The translations under genes and the position numbers were made by a program. A stretch of 64,000 nucleotides of DNA from an uncultured Ruminococcus sp. (GTDB lineage Bacteria > Bacillota > Clostridia > Oscillospirales > Acutalibacteraceae), in contig CADCKR010000002.1 in the NCBI GenBank assembly GCA_902802105.1, positions 32,116 to 96,115 of the forward strand. Reading direction: 5' to 3'. Below the pieces are notes generated by a model, which did no database searches, was not told the DNA's origin, and saw nothing but the letters and a program-made list of their open reading frames with translations. Of this stretch, positions 18,661 to 26,189 are shown in pieces (position 1 is the stretch's first letter; every line of letters begins with the position of its first letter).

Positions 18661-19331
18661 TATCCCATCAACTCCAAAGCTTCTCTTGCGGCCTGCTGCT
18701 CGGCTTCCTTCTTGCTTCTGCCGCCGCCGCGACCTATTATGTTATTGTTGAGATGCACTTCAACGCAGAAGTGCTTGTCGTGATCCGGCCCTTCCTCTCC
18801 TGTAAGAACATAGGTAAGGTGCTCCTCCGGATTTTTCTGTATTATCTCCTGTAAGGTAGTTTTGTAATCCTTGAATGCGCGCGGACGGGGATTTTTTATC
18901 TCCGGCTCGACAAAGCGAAGGATGAACCTTCTTGCCTGCTCCATTCCTCCGTCAAGATAAATAGATGCAATTATTGCTTCAAAGGCGTCAGCAAGTATCG
19001 ACGGGCGCTCATTGCCTTTAAGATTCCGCTCTCCGCGGCTCAGTCTTAGGTTATCGCCTACTCCGAGAGACTTTGAGAACCTGCACAGGCTCTTTTCGCA
19101 TACAAGAGCCGCCCTCAGCTTTGAAAGCTCACCCTCCGGAAGATCGGGACAGTTGCGGTATATATAATCAGACACCACCACGCTCAGAACCGAGTCGCCT
19201 AAAAATTCAAGCCGCTCATTGCTGCATACGCCGTGCCTGACCTCATTTGCATAGGATGAATGAGTAAGTGCATTTTCAAGATACGCTATGTTTTTGTAAT
19301 GGTAGCCTATTCTCTTTTCAAGCTCCTTCAT
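18657..19331 (-). CDS. rnc: Ribonuclease III
   Basis: RNase III cuts double-stranded RNA, including rRNA precursors. The catalytic signature NERLEFLGDSVLSVVV is present near residue 38, with the downstream acidic residues in LADAFEAIIASIYLD. The C-terminal dsRNA-binding domain starts at about residue 155 (YKTTLQEIIQKN) and ends with GRGGGRSKKEAEQQAAREAL. The gene overlaps plsX by 4 nt. acpP, which often lies between plsX and rnc, is absent. Confidence 0.97.
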   Translation of the reverse strand: MKELEKRIGYHYKNIAYLENALTHSSYANEVRHGVCSNERLEFLGDSVLSVVVSDYIYRNCPDLPEGELSKLRAALVCEKSLCRFSKSLGVGDNLRLSRGERNLKGNERPSILADAFEAIIASIYLDGGMEQARRFILRFVEPEIKNPRPRAFKDYKTTLQEIIQKNPEEHLTYVLTGEEGPDHDKHFCVEVHLNNNIIGRGGGRSKKEAEQQAAREALELMGY

Positions 19332-20353
19332 TGCTCAGATGTCTCCTCTTTTCCGGACTTTTTCAGTTTTTCAAGCGCATCTGCTATCTTTCCGGTAACA
19401 TTTGTCTCTGCATAATCCATAGCAGACTTCATAGCTGTTATCATTGTTTCCGCCTTTGCGCTTCCGTGAGTTTTGAGCACAGGCTTCGCAGCTCCCATTA
19501 TAGGCGCCGCACCATACTGATTGTAGTCGAAATACTGTTTAAGCTCGTATATATCCTTCTTTATCATACCGGCTGCTATCTTTGTCTTCAGGTTTTTCAG
19601 GAACATTGCCTTTATCTTCTTCATAAGCTCCTTGGCAACACCTTCATACATTTTAAGGATAATATTTCCCGTAAAGCCGTCAGCCACTATAACATCGCAG
19701 GAGCCTGCGGGGATATCCCTGCCCTCTACATTGCCGATGAAGTTCAGTCCGGAATTTTTCAAAAGCCTGAATGCTTCCTGCTGCAGCTCGCCGCCCTTGT
19801 GATCCTCTGTGCCGACATTTGCAAGGGCAACACGGGGATTTTTTATGTTAAGAACATTTTCAACATAAGCAGAGCCCATTATGCCGAACTGCAAAAGCAT
19901 CTCCGGACGCACCTCTACGTTTGCGCCGCTGTCGATGAGCAGGCAGGGACCTGTTGACGTAGGCATTACCGGAGCAAACGCCGGACGCTTCACGCCCTTT
20001 ATGCGCTTGACGATAAACGTTGAGCCCATAATAAGTGCGCCGCTGTTGCCTGCCGAAAGGAAAGCATCGCCCTCTCCCTGTGAAAGGAGTTTAAGACCTG
20101 CAGCCATTGATGAATCGTTCTTTGATTTCATTATCTCGCCCGCATCATCCTCCATTGTAAGTATATCGGGAGCGTGATGTATTTCAAGCCCTTCAAGCGG
20201 GATAGAATTTTCCTTTGCTGTCTTTTCAATAAGCTGCTGATTGCCTACAAGACCAATATTAAGGCCGTCATATTTTTCAAGGCAGAGCCGGCATCCCTTT
20301 ATAATTTCGAGAGGTGCGTTGTCTCCGCCGAATGCATCTACTAAAACTTTCAT
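19328..20353 (-). CDS. plsX: Phosphate acyltransferase PlsX
   Basis: PlsX converts acyl-ACP and phosphate into acyl-phosphate, the donor for PlsY in phospholipid synthesis. The 341-residue protein begins VLVDAFGGDNAPLEIIKG and carries FLSAGNSGALIMGSTF and LLIDSGANVEVRPE, all typical. It is peripheral to the membrane in Bacillus. It follows trmFO by one base and overlaps rnc. fapR, fabD and fabG are not adjacent. Confidence 0.96.
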   Translation of the reverse strand: MKVLVDAFGGDNAPLEIIKGCRLCLEKYDGLNIGLVGNQQLIEKTAKENSIPLEGLEIHHAPDILTMEDDAGEIMKSKNDSSMAAGLKLLSQGEGDAFLSAGNSGALIMGSTFIVKRIKGVKRPAFAPVMPTSTGPCLLIDSGANVEVRPEMLLQFGIMGSAYVENVLNIKNPRVALANVGTEDHKGGELQQEAFRLLKNSGLNFIGNVEGRDIPAGSCDVIVADGFTGNIILKMYEGVAKELMKKIKAMFLKNLKTKIAAGMIKKDIYELKQYFDYNQYGAAPIMGAAKPVLKTHGSAKAETMITAMKSAMDYAETNVTGKIADALEKLKKSGKEETSEQ

Positions 20354-20354
20354 A

Positions 20355-21677
20355 TCAACACTCTCCTGTCTTTATTTTTTCGAGTAACGGTTCAAGCATT
20401 TCAAGTGATCTCAGAGCATATTTTTCTGCCCGCATTTTTTTATCCCTGATATTTTCATCCAAAGGAGGAAGTATGCCGAGGTTTGCTCCCATCGGCTGAA
20501 AATCCTTTACTGTAATATCAGAAATATGACCCGAAAGCGCGCCTGTCATAGTCTGCGGCGGAAGTGTCACTGTCGGTTTGCCCTGCAAACGCCTGACAGC
20601 ATTTATTCCCGCCATCATACCGGATGAAGCGCTCTCCATATAGCCCTCCACTCCTGTCATCTGCCCTGCAAAGAAGAGCTCAGGCCTTTTCCTCATTGAA
20701 AAGTCGCTGTCAAGCAGTCTTGGTGAATCAAGGAAGGTATTCCTGTGCATTACGCCGTATCTGACAAATTCCGCATTTTTCAGAGCGGGTATCATTCCGA
20801 ACACCCTGCGCTGCTCGGGAAATTTCAGGTTAGTCTGAAATCCCACAAGGTTATACATCGTTTTGCCCTCGTTTTCGCTGCGAAGCTGCAGCACTGCCCA
20901 AGGCCTGTGTCCGGTTCTTGGGTCGCGCAGACCCACCGGCTTCATCGGCCCGAAGCGCATTGTATCAAGTCCCCGCTGAGCAAGTATCTCTATCGGCATA
21001 CAGCCCTCATAGACCTTCGGGTTCTGAACGTCCACATCATGCCTTGGTGCTCTTTCGGCGCTTACAAGCGCTTCGCGGAAGCTCTCATACTCATCCTTGT
21101 TCATCGGGCAGTTGATATATGCATCATCGCCGCCCTTATCATATCTTGACGCAGTAAACGCGCATTCCATGTCGATGCTTTCAGCTGTAACGATAGGCGC
21201 CGCAGCATCAAAAAAGTGCAGCGACTTTCCGCAAAGCTCCGATATCCTGTCAGCTAATGCATCGCTTGTCAGCGGGCCTGTAGCTATTACAGTCACGCTG
21301 TCATCCGGTATCTCGGTCACCTCCTTATCAATGACCTCGATAAGCGGTTCATTCCTGATATATTCTGTTACCATAGCAGAAAAACGCTCTCTGTCCACAG
21401 CAAGGGCGCCTCCTGCGGGAACACTGCATTTATCGGCGCACTGCATAAGCAGCGAACCTATCCTGCGCATCTCCTCCTTGAGAAGTCCTGCCGCGCTTTC
21501 CACTCTTGCCGCCTTGAGCGAATTTGAGCATATAAGCTCACAAAAATCCGTGCTCTTGTGGGCAGGAGTCATTTTATGGGGCTTCATTTCAAAAAGTCTG
21601 ACCCGAATCCCCCTGCGGGCTATCTGCCATGCAGCCTCGCAGCCGGCAAGACCGGCGCCCAGAACATTTATGTACAC
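20355..21677 (-). CDS. trmFO: Methylenetetrahydrofolate-tRNA-(uracil-5-)-methyltransferase TrmFO
   Basis: TrmFO makes 5-methyluridine at position 54 of tRNAs using methylenetetrahydrofolate and FAD. The N-terminal dinucleotide fold VLGAGLAGCEAAWQIARRG is followed by FEMKPHKMTPAHKS and CELICSNSLKA. The VEGYMESASSGMMAGINA block lies near the C-terminus. At 440 residues it is full length. The start is GTG behind GGAGGTGAG. It is the first gene of the long minus-strand operon, with a promoter at 21716-21744. In many clostridia the gene lies next to topA, which is not seen here. Confidence 0.95.
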   Translation of the reverse strand: MYINVLGAGLAGCEAAWQIARRGIRVRLFEMKPHKMTPAHKSTDFCELICSNSLKAARVESAAGLLKEEMRRIGSLLMQCADKCSVPAGGALAVDRERFSAMVTEYIRNEPLIEVIDKEVTEIPDDSVTVIATGPLTSDALADRISELCGKSLHFFDAAAPIVTAESIDMECAFTASRYDKGGDDAYINCPMNKDEYESFREALVSAERAPRHDVDVQNPKVYEGCMPIEILAQRGLDTMRFGPMKPVGLRDPRTGHRPWAVLQLRSENEGKTMYNLVGFQTNLKFPEQRRVFGMIPALKNAEFVRYGVMHRNTFLDSPRLLDSDFSMRKRPELFFAGQMTGVEGYMESASSGMMAGINAVRRLQGKPTVTLPPQTMTGALSGHISDITVKDFQPMGANLGILPPLDENIRDKKMRAEKYALRSLEMLEPLLEKIKTGEC

Positions 21678-21715
21678 AAAAGCTCACCTCCGTAATAACA
21701 GCGTCTATTCGTTTT

Positions 21716-21744
21716 ATTGTATCATACTTTAATGCTGATATCAA
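21716..21744 (-). promoter_or_regulatory. Promoter of the trmFO-plsX-rnc-smc-ftsY operon
   Basis: On the minus strand TTGATA (21739-21744) and TACAAT (21716-21721) are 17 bp apart, 38 nt before the trmFO start. Confidence 0.7.
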
Positions 21745-21767
21745 GTGAATTTGACCATAATCTGCGG

Positions 21768-21812
21768 AAATCAATTTGTACCGGTGATTTACACGGGAGA
21801 ACCACCTTCCCG
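21768..21812 (+). repeat. R1-like degenerate fragment
   Basis: CGGAAATCAATTT followed by a TTACACGGG-containing segment resembles the R1 terminus (CGGAAATCAATTTTGG...TTACACGGG) seen at 34483 and 60620, with changes. It lies between sigE and trmFO. The rest of this interval (to 22019) holds the sigE terminator and no gene that I can see. Confidence 0.4.
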
Positions 21813-21920
21813 ATGTGAAAGGATCATCCTACGAGTGAGTTTTGTGATATTGCCTGCCGCAAAACCTTAAAAATTGATATAGTATTATATAGATTGTCAT
21901 TTGATTTTACATTTTAAAAT

Positions 21921-21962
21921 TAAAAAGCACCGCCCGAACCGCTCTCCGTTCCTGACGATGCT
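21921..21962 (-). terminator. Probable terminator of spoIIGA-sigE
   Basis: On the minus strand AGCATCG and CGGTGCT flank a partly paired loop, followed by TTTTTAATTTT. It lies about 60 nt after the sigE stop. Confidence 0.6.
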
Positions 21963-22019
21963 CTGTAAATGAAAAATAATACTGTTCTATGGCAAAAGAA
22001 AGTACAAAAACGATCGCAG

Positions 22020-22739
22020 CTAAAGCTTGATCTCCTGCTTCAGCCTTGAAATTATCTTTTTCTCCAGTCTTGAAATGTACGACTGCGATATGCCGAGAAT
22101 ATCCGCCACCTGCTTCTGTGTGTGCGGCTTGCGGCCGTTAAGACCAAACCTCAGCTCCATTATAGTCAGCTCACGCTTGCTGAGTCTGCTTACAGCCTTC
22201 ATCAGCTGCGCCTGCTCTGATTCCTGCTCAAGACGCTGATTGACTTCATCCGCATCACTGCCAAGCACATCGGATATCAGCAGCTCGTTGCCGTCCCAGT
22301 CCACATTCAGCGGCTCGTCTATAGATATCTCGTTCTTCTGCTGCGCGCTTTTCCTGAAATACATCAGTATCTCGTTTTCGATGCACCTTGAAGCATAGGT
22401 CGCAAGCTTGATATTCCTTGACGGACAAAAGGTATTAACCGCCTTGATAAGCCCTATCGTTCCTATAGATATAAGATCCTCCACATTTGCGCCGGGAGCC
22501 TCGAATTTCTTTGCAATATAGACTACCAGCCTGAGATTATGTGTTATCAGCGGCTCTCTTGCCTTTTCATCACCCTTTTCTATGCGCTTCATGATCTCCG
22601 CTTCCTCATCGCTTTTCAGCGGAGGCGGCAGCGTTTCGGGACCGTTTATGTAGTATATCCCCTCACAGCCCTTTTTCAGCATTTCGGCAGACGACAGACG
22701 CGAAAGCATTTTTTCTGAAATTACATAGAACCCTTTCAA
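22020..22739 (-). CDS. sigE: Sporulation sigma factor sigma-E
   Basis: Sigma-E directs early mother-cell transcription during sporulation. The 239 residues contain [16 protein letters not shown], an N-terminal segment matching the pro-sigma-E cleavage region. Region 2 follows with [29 protein letters not shown] and [17 protein letters not shown], and region 4 with [16 protein letters not shown]. About 30 residues lie before the IYYI block, consistent with a pro-sequence removed by SpoIIGA. The TTG start lies 3 nt after the spoIIGA stop behind AAAGGGTG, so translation is likely coupled. sigG, often next, is not in this window. Confidence 0.96.
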   Translation of the reverse strand: MKGFYVISEKMLSRLSSAEMLKKGCEGIYYINGPETLPPPLKSDEEAEIMKRIEKGDEKAREPLITHNLRLVVYIAKKFEAPGANVEDLISIGTIGLIKAVNTFCPSRNIKLATYASRCIENEILMYFRKSAQQKNEISIDEPLNVDWDGNELLISDVLGSDADEVNQRLEQESEQAQLMKAVSRLSKRELTIMELRFGLNGRKPHTQKQVADILGISQSYISRLEKKIISRLKQEIKL

Positions 22740-22742
22740 AGC

Positions 22743-23588
22743 TTAACACCCTTTCATTATAAGCTCAGCGGGAACGATAGCATCACATCCGTCAGTGAGA
22801 TTTTTCCCGCTGCTCAGCGCCACATAAGCTCTTACATTCATCCTGCCGCTTTCAGTGACAACAGTTATCTCCGCAGGCCGGAACGCAGGCATCAGTCCGC
22901 TGCCGCCAACCGATGAAAACGGTATCATGCGCAGATTGGCGGGCGACCTCCTGCTTGTATCAGGATATTCCCCGAATCCGGATATGCCCGAAAAAAGCTC
23001 GCTTCTGCCCACAATAACAAGCTCTCCCGAAAACGGCTCCCTCAGCGTACTTCCGGTATCGGCTATCCCTTCGGCTTCAACAGTACCGCCGCAGTTGCGC
23101 ACTATAACACGGCACCTTCTGCTTTTTATGCCCGATCCCTTTATTCTGCCGAACAATCTCAGCACAAGGTAGCACAGCGCCGTCAGGGCGATAAGAGCAA
23201 ATGGCGATATACCGATATAAACTGAGCTGTTCCTCACCGTAAGGCCGTCCGGAGATGCAAGCGCAAGCACAGCCGTCATAATGCCGCAGTAAGTAAAGCT
23301 TACCGCAAAAAGCAGGAACGCAGTTCTGATATATCCCCTTATATTCATCGGGAGAAAAGCCGCCGCCGTCATAAGCAGCGCTTCGGATATGCTTATAAGC
23401 AGCGATACCGCAAACGGCATAGGCGGCAGCAAAACCGCAAATGAACCGATACCGCCGACAAGCGCTCCTGCTGCAAGCCTGCGCCGCTTTACATTCAGTG
23501 ACGTCATATATCTGACAGACAAAAGCATCACATAGTCTACTATAAAATTCACGCAGAAAAGAACATCCGCATAAACAGTCGTTTTCAA
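22743..23588 (-). CDS. spoIIGA: Sigma-E processing aspartic protease SpoIIGA
   Basis: SpoIIGA is the membrane protease that cuts pro-sigma-E in response to the forespore signal SpoIIR. The N-terminal half has about five transmembrane helices. The cytosolic half carries the aspartic-protease motif ADTGSTLREP and the CDAIVPAEL block near the end. I place the start at TTG 23588 because AGGAGG (23595-23600) lies 6 nt upstream and the protein then begins KTTVYADVLFCVNFIVDY, as in homologues. A longer in-frame extension to 23666 crosses the promoter. It precedes sigE directly. Confidence 0.93.
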   Translation of the reverse strand: MKTTVYADVLFCVNFIVDYVMLLSVRYMTSLNVKRRRLAAGALVGGIGSFAVLLPPMPFAVSLLISISEALLMTAAAFLPMNIRGYIRTAFLLFAVSFTYCGIMTAVLALASPDGLTVRNSSVYIGISPFALIALTALCYLVLRLFGRIKGSGIKSRRCRVIVRNCGGTVEAEGIADTGSTLREPFSGELVIVGRSELFSGISGFGEYPDTSRRSPANLRMIPFSSVGGSGLMPAFRPAEITVVTESGRMNVRAYVALSSGKNLTDGCDAIVPAELIMKGC

Positions 23589-23633
23589 TTCTGACCTCCT
23601 GTGAAGTGCAGCATCCGTTCCGTCTATATATTT

Positions 23634-23666
23634 ATTATCACACAACGCAGATACAAAAAATGTCAA
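23634..23666 (-). promoter_or_regulatory. spoIIG promoter with long spacer, Spo0A-type layout
   Basis: On the minus strand a perfect TTGACA (23661-23666) and GATAAT (23634-23639) are 21 bp apart, 46 nt before the spoIIGA start. The Bacillus spoIIG promoter likewise has a sigma-A -35 and -10 separated by 22 bp and needs Spo0A. TGTCAA on the plus strand resembles part of a 0A box (TGTCGAA). The Spo0A control here is inferred. Confidence 0.6.
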
Positions 23667-23705
23667 TTTTTGAAGTATGAATTTTATATTATTTTTTGTG
23701 CAGTA

Positions 23706-23741
23706 CAGCCGTTTGCAGGATCAGATCTCCGCAAACGGCTG
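23706..23741. other. Strong hairpin between mazF and spoIIGA
   Basis: CAGCCGTTTGC (23706-23716) pairs perfectly with GCAAACGGCTG (23731-23741) around a 14-nt loop. No T-run follows on the minus strand, so as a terminator for the mazF-like gene it is imperfect. Confidence 0.6.
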
Positions 23742-23759
23742 CCTTTCAGTGATACACGC

Positions 23760-24107
23760 TTATGTTCCCAGACCAAAGCTCACAGCAAGAGCTTCATCCA
23801 CCTTATACATATCGGTGCTGTTGAGTGTTCCCATTTTTTCCTTTAATCTTTTTTTGTCGATAGTCCTTATCTGCTCCAGAAGAACCACAGAATCCTTTGA
23901 CAGACCGCTGTTATCAGCATACAGTCTTATATGTGTGGGGAGCTTTGCCTTTGATTCCCGACTCGTTATCGCAGCAGCAATTACCGTCGGGCTGAACCTG
24001 TTGCCCACATCATTCTGTATGATAAGGACAGGTCTTATCCCACCCTGCTCCGAACCGACAACGGGACTAAGATCTGCATAATAGATGTCGCCTCGCCTGA
24101 TGTTCAT
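23760..24107 (-). CDS. MazF/NdoA (PemK) family endoribonuclease
   Basis: The 115-residue protein has the MazF fold markers: [20 protein letters not shown] at the N-terminus, RPVLIIQND, an ITS segment and [10 protein letters not shown]. These are close to the Bacillus NdoA/EndoA toxin that cuts single-stranded RNA. The Arg and Thr/Ser residues thought to be catalytic appear in IRPV and ITSRES. No MazE-type antitoxin gene is recognisable in the 325 bp upstream, and alr, the usual neighbour, is absent. Overlapping the start is a 30-codon open stretch of uncertain meaning. It may be an orphan toxin paired with an antitoxin elsewhere. Confidence 0.88.
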   Translation of the reverse strand: MNIRRGDIYYADLSPVVGSEQGGIRPVLIIQNDVGNRFSPTVIAAAITSRESKAKLPTHIRLYADNSGLSKDSVVLLEQIRTIDKKRLKEKMGTLNSTDMYKVDEALAVSFGLGT

Positions 24108-24432
24108 ATCCTTTTCACGCTCCGAATCTTTATTTGCGGCTGACCGCCAAGCGATGTGTCGATATCAATAGTGTTTCCACGTTCGGCGTGGTTTAATCAT
24201 TGCTTATCATGATCAACACATTATATTTTATTCCCGTAAATATTTTTTGTGAGCGTATATCCTTGTCAGGAAAAAGCAGTGATACAGTTTATTTTGTTGT
24301 TTATGTATGCATTCCTTGGCTTTGCGGTATGTTCCGGACTGTTGTGCGGTAATAAATGCCGGATCATTCAAAGCAATGACATAGTATAATATATGTTGCC
24401 GCTCGGCGTTTGATGCACCGGACTACAAAATC
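24108..24432 (-). other. Gene-free interval upstream of mazF
   Basis: I find no antitoxin-like gene here. A small hairpin CCACGTTCGGCGTGG lies at 24178-24192. A 30-codon minus-strand open stretch without a standard start ends at TGA overlapping the mazF ATG (ATATGA), which could be a remnant or chance. Confidence 0.4.
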
Positions 24433-25302
24433 TCATTTTTTATTATAATATCCTTCAAGTACAGACATCCAATCCTCCGGCGCACTTTTCAGCAGTACAG
24501 CTTCACGGGTAAGCGGATGAATAAACGAAAGCTCTGCGCAGTGCAGGCACTGACGCCGGAATATCCTGCAGCTGCCGCCGTACATATCATCGCCAGCAAG
24601 AGGATGCCCGATGCTCGACATATGTGTCCTTATCTGATGTGTCCTGCCCGTTTCAAGTTCAAGCTCAAGCAGCGTGTGTCCATATCTGATATCAAGCGGT
24701 CTGTAATGGGTAACGGCTCTTGCGCCGCCTTCTCCCACCTGACGCTCGATAATGTGTCCGGGACGAAGCATTATCGGCGCATCAACAGTGCCGCCTTCGG
24801 ATATTTCGCCCTCACACAGCGCAATGTATTTTTTCTTTGTTTTTCCGATAAGGAATGTATGCGCATAGCTGCTCTTTGCCGCAAGCACAAGCCCTGATGT
24901 GTTGCGGTCAAGACGGTTGACAGAGCGGAAGGTGCAGCTCTCTCCTTTGCTTTTCAGGTAATGCATAACGCCGTTTGCAAGAGTATCCGTCTGATGGTCA
25001 CGCACAGGATGCACCGGCATGAACGGCGGCTTATCAAGCACGATGACTGCATCATCCTCATAAACGATGCTGAGGGGCATTTCTACCGGAGCTATTTCCG
25101 TCTCATCCTCCGGAAAGCGCAGACATACCGCATCTCCGGAATGAAGCAGGTCTATGCTCCTTACCGGAGCGCCGTTTACCGTCATGCCGTTCTCTACCCT
25201 TTTCAGCTTTGCAAGCAGTCTTGACGAAACCTCGCAGTGCTTTCTCAGAAAAGCTTTTACGGTAATGCCGTCAAGCTCATCACCTACAGTAAACACAGGC
25301 AT
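24433..25302 (-). CDS. RluA family pseudouridine synthase
   Basis: The 289-residue protein has an S4-like N-terminus (about 10-70) and a catalytic core with VNRLDRNTSGLVLAAK, in which the Asp is the nucleophile. Other family blocks are DKPPFMPVHP, ELETGRTHQIRTHMSSIGHP and GDDMYGG. The family modifies uridines in 23S rRNA or tRNA, but the target cannot be read from the sequence. Near the C-terminus CRIFRRQCLHCAEL is the usual terminal block. It follows the HAD phosphatase gene by 12 bp and probably shares its promoter. Confidence 0.93.
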   Translation of the reverse strand: MPVFTVGDELDGITVKAFLRKHCEVSSRLLAKLKRVENGMTVNGAPVRSIDLLHSGDAVCLRFPEDETEIAPVEMPLSIVYEDDAVIVLDKPPFMPVHPVRDHQTDTLANGVMHYLKSKGESCTFRSVNRLDRNTSGLVLAAKSSYAHTFLIGKTKKKYIALCEGEISEGGTVDAPIMLRPGHIIERQVGEGGARAVTHYRPLDIRYGHTLLELELETGRTHQIRTHMSSIGHPLAGDDMYGGSCRIFRRQCLHCAELSFIHPLTREAVLLKSAPEDWMSVLEGYYNKK

Positions 25303-25314
25303 AAAAGCACCTCC

Positions 25315-26007
25315 TCAAAGCGAAAGCAGCTGCATCAGGTCGGTTATCCTGTAATCGCACAGTGCGTGCGGCATTTCTATTTTTCCCTTAGGGTCATAAA
25401 TACAGGTGTCAAGCCCCGCATTCCTGCCGCCCTGCATATCAGAGGTGAGCGAATCTCCCACCACAAGCAGCTTGCTTTTGTCCTTTTCGGGTATATCATC
25501 AAGCACCATGCTGAAATATTCCGCAGAAGGCTTCTGAACGCCCATAGCGTCAGAAATATATGATTTTTTTACAAACCTGTCAAGCTCCGCAAGAGCGAAT
25601 CTGCTCTCCTGAACAGGCTTCAGCCCGTTTGTGATTATGTATATCTCATAATGCTGCGACAGTTTTTCAAGTGCCTCCAAAGCGCCGTCTATAAGTATAG
25701 CCTGTTCAGCAAGACGCTTTACATACCGGTCGGCAACGGTTTCGCAGTCTGCTCTGCCATCGGTGCAGCCCTCGAAGCACTTAACTATTGTTTCCTTAAA
25801 GCGTCTCACGCGCAGTTCAGCGCGTGTTATACTGCCCTTTTCAAATTTTTTCCATAATGCGGCGTTTATACTGCTGAACTGTCTGCACACCTCATCGCTG
25901 AATTCATATCCGCAGTCCATGAGAGCATTTTTCAGTGCGCCGTACTCGCATTTTTCAAAATCGAATATAGTGTCATCCGCATCCATAAGCAGTGTAGTAT
26001 ATTTCAT
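25315..26007 (-). CDS. YjjG-type HAD phosphatase
   Basis: This 230-residue HAD-superfamily hydrolase has motif I DADDTIFDF (DxDxT), motif II in IITNG, motif III Lys in QKPSAEYF, and motif IV VVGDSLTSDMQGG. The pattern fits the YjjG/YfnB group, which dephosphorylates nucleoside monophosphates such as dUMP-like pyrimidines. Substrate is inferred. The ATG at 26007 follows GAAGGAGAG. An in-frame extension to 26166 crosses the promoter and an R1 repeat and was rejected. It is divergent from spoIIE. Confidence 0.88.
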   Translation of the reverse strand: MKYTTLLMDADDTIFDFEKCEYGALKNALMDCGYEFSDEVCRQFSSINAALWKKFEKGSITRAELRVRRFKETIVKCFEGCTDGRADCETVADRYVKRLAEQAILIDGALEALEKLSQHYEIYIITNGLKPVQESRFALAELDRFVKKSYISDAMGVQKPSAEYFSMVLDDIPEKDKSKLLVVGDSLTSDMQGGRNAGLDTCIYDPKGKIEMPHALCDYRITDLMQLLSL

Positions 26008-26032
26008 TATTTTCTCTCCTTCCGTTTTTATT

Positions 26033-26061
26033 ATTATACCCTGTCCCATTAAATCTTTCAA
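26033..26061 (-). promoter_or_regulatory. Promoter of the HAD-pseudouridine synthase pair
   Basis: On the minus strand TTGAAA (26056-26061) and TATAAT (26033-26038) are 17 bp apart, 26 nt before the start codon. Confidence 0.75.
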
Positions 26062-26070
26062 CCCATTGCC

Positions 26071-26103
26071 GACGAATCGGGAGCGCAGGCTCTGCGCCGG
26101 CGA
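26071..26103 (+). repeat. R1 repeat, short fragment
   Basis: GAATCGGGAGCGCAGGCTCT followed by GCGCCGGC is the R1 right end, as at 34665-34684 and 60795-60821. It lies between the divergent promoters of the HAD gene and spoIIE. Confidence 0.6.
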
Positions 26104-26113
26104 AAAACTTTTT

Positions 26114-26146
26114 CTGACAAAGATAGCAATCAAATAAATGTATAAT
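26114..26146 (+). promoter_or_regulatory. spoIIE promoter with 21-bp spacer, Spo0A-type layout
   Basis: CTGACA (26114-26119) and TATAAT (26141-26146) are 21 bp apart, 43 nt before the TTG start. The Bacillus spoIIE promoter also has a 21-bp spacer and is activated by Spo0A. The same spacing is found before spoIIGA in this window. Confidence 0.6.
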
Positions 26147-26189
26147 AAAAACAGCAGTATTTGCAAAATTTAATAATGAGGTGGTTTGT

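Noticed and set aside
18657-20353. acpP between plsX and rnc
   Set aside because: The two genes overlap by 4 nt, so there is no room; the acpP gene must be elsewhere.
26007-26166. N-terminal extension of the HAD phosphatase
   Set aside because: It would run through the promoter and an R1 repeat; the internal ATG has GAAGGAGAG and aligns with the HAD start.
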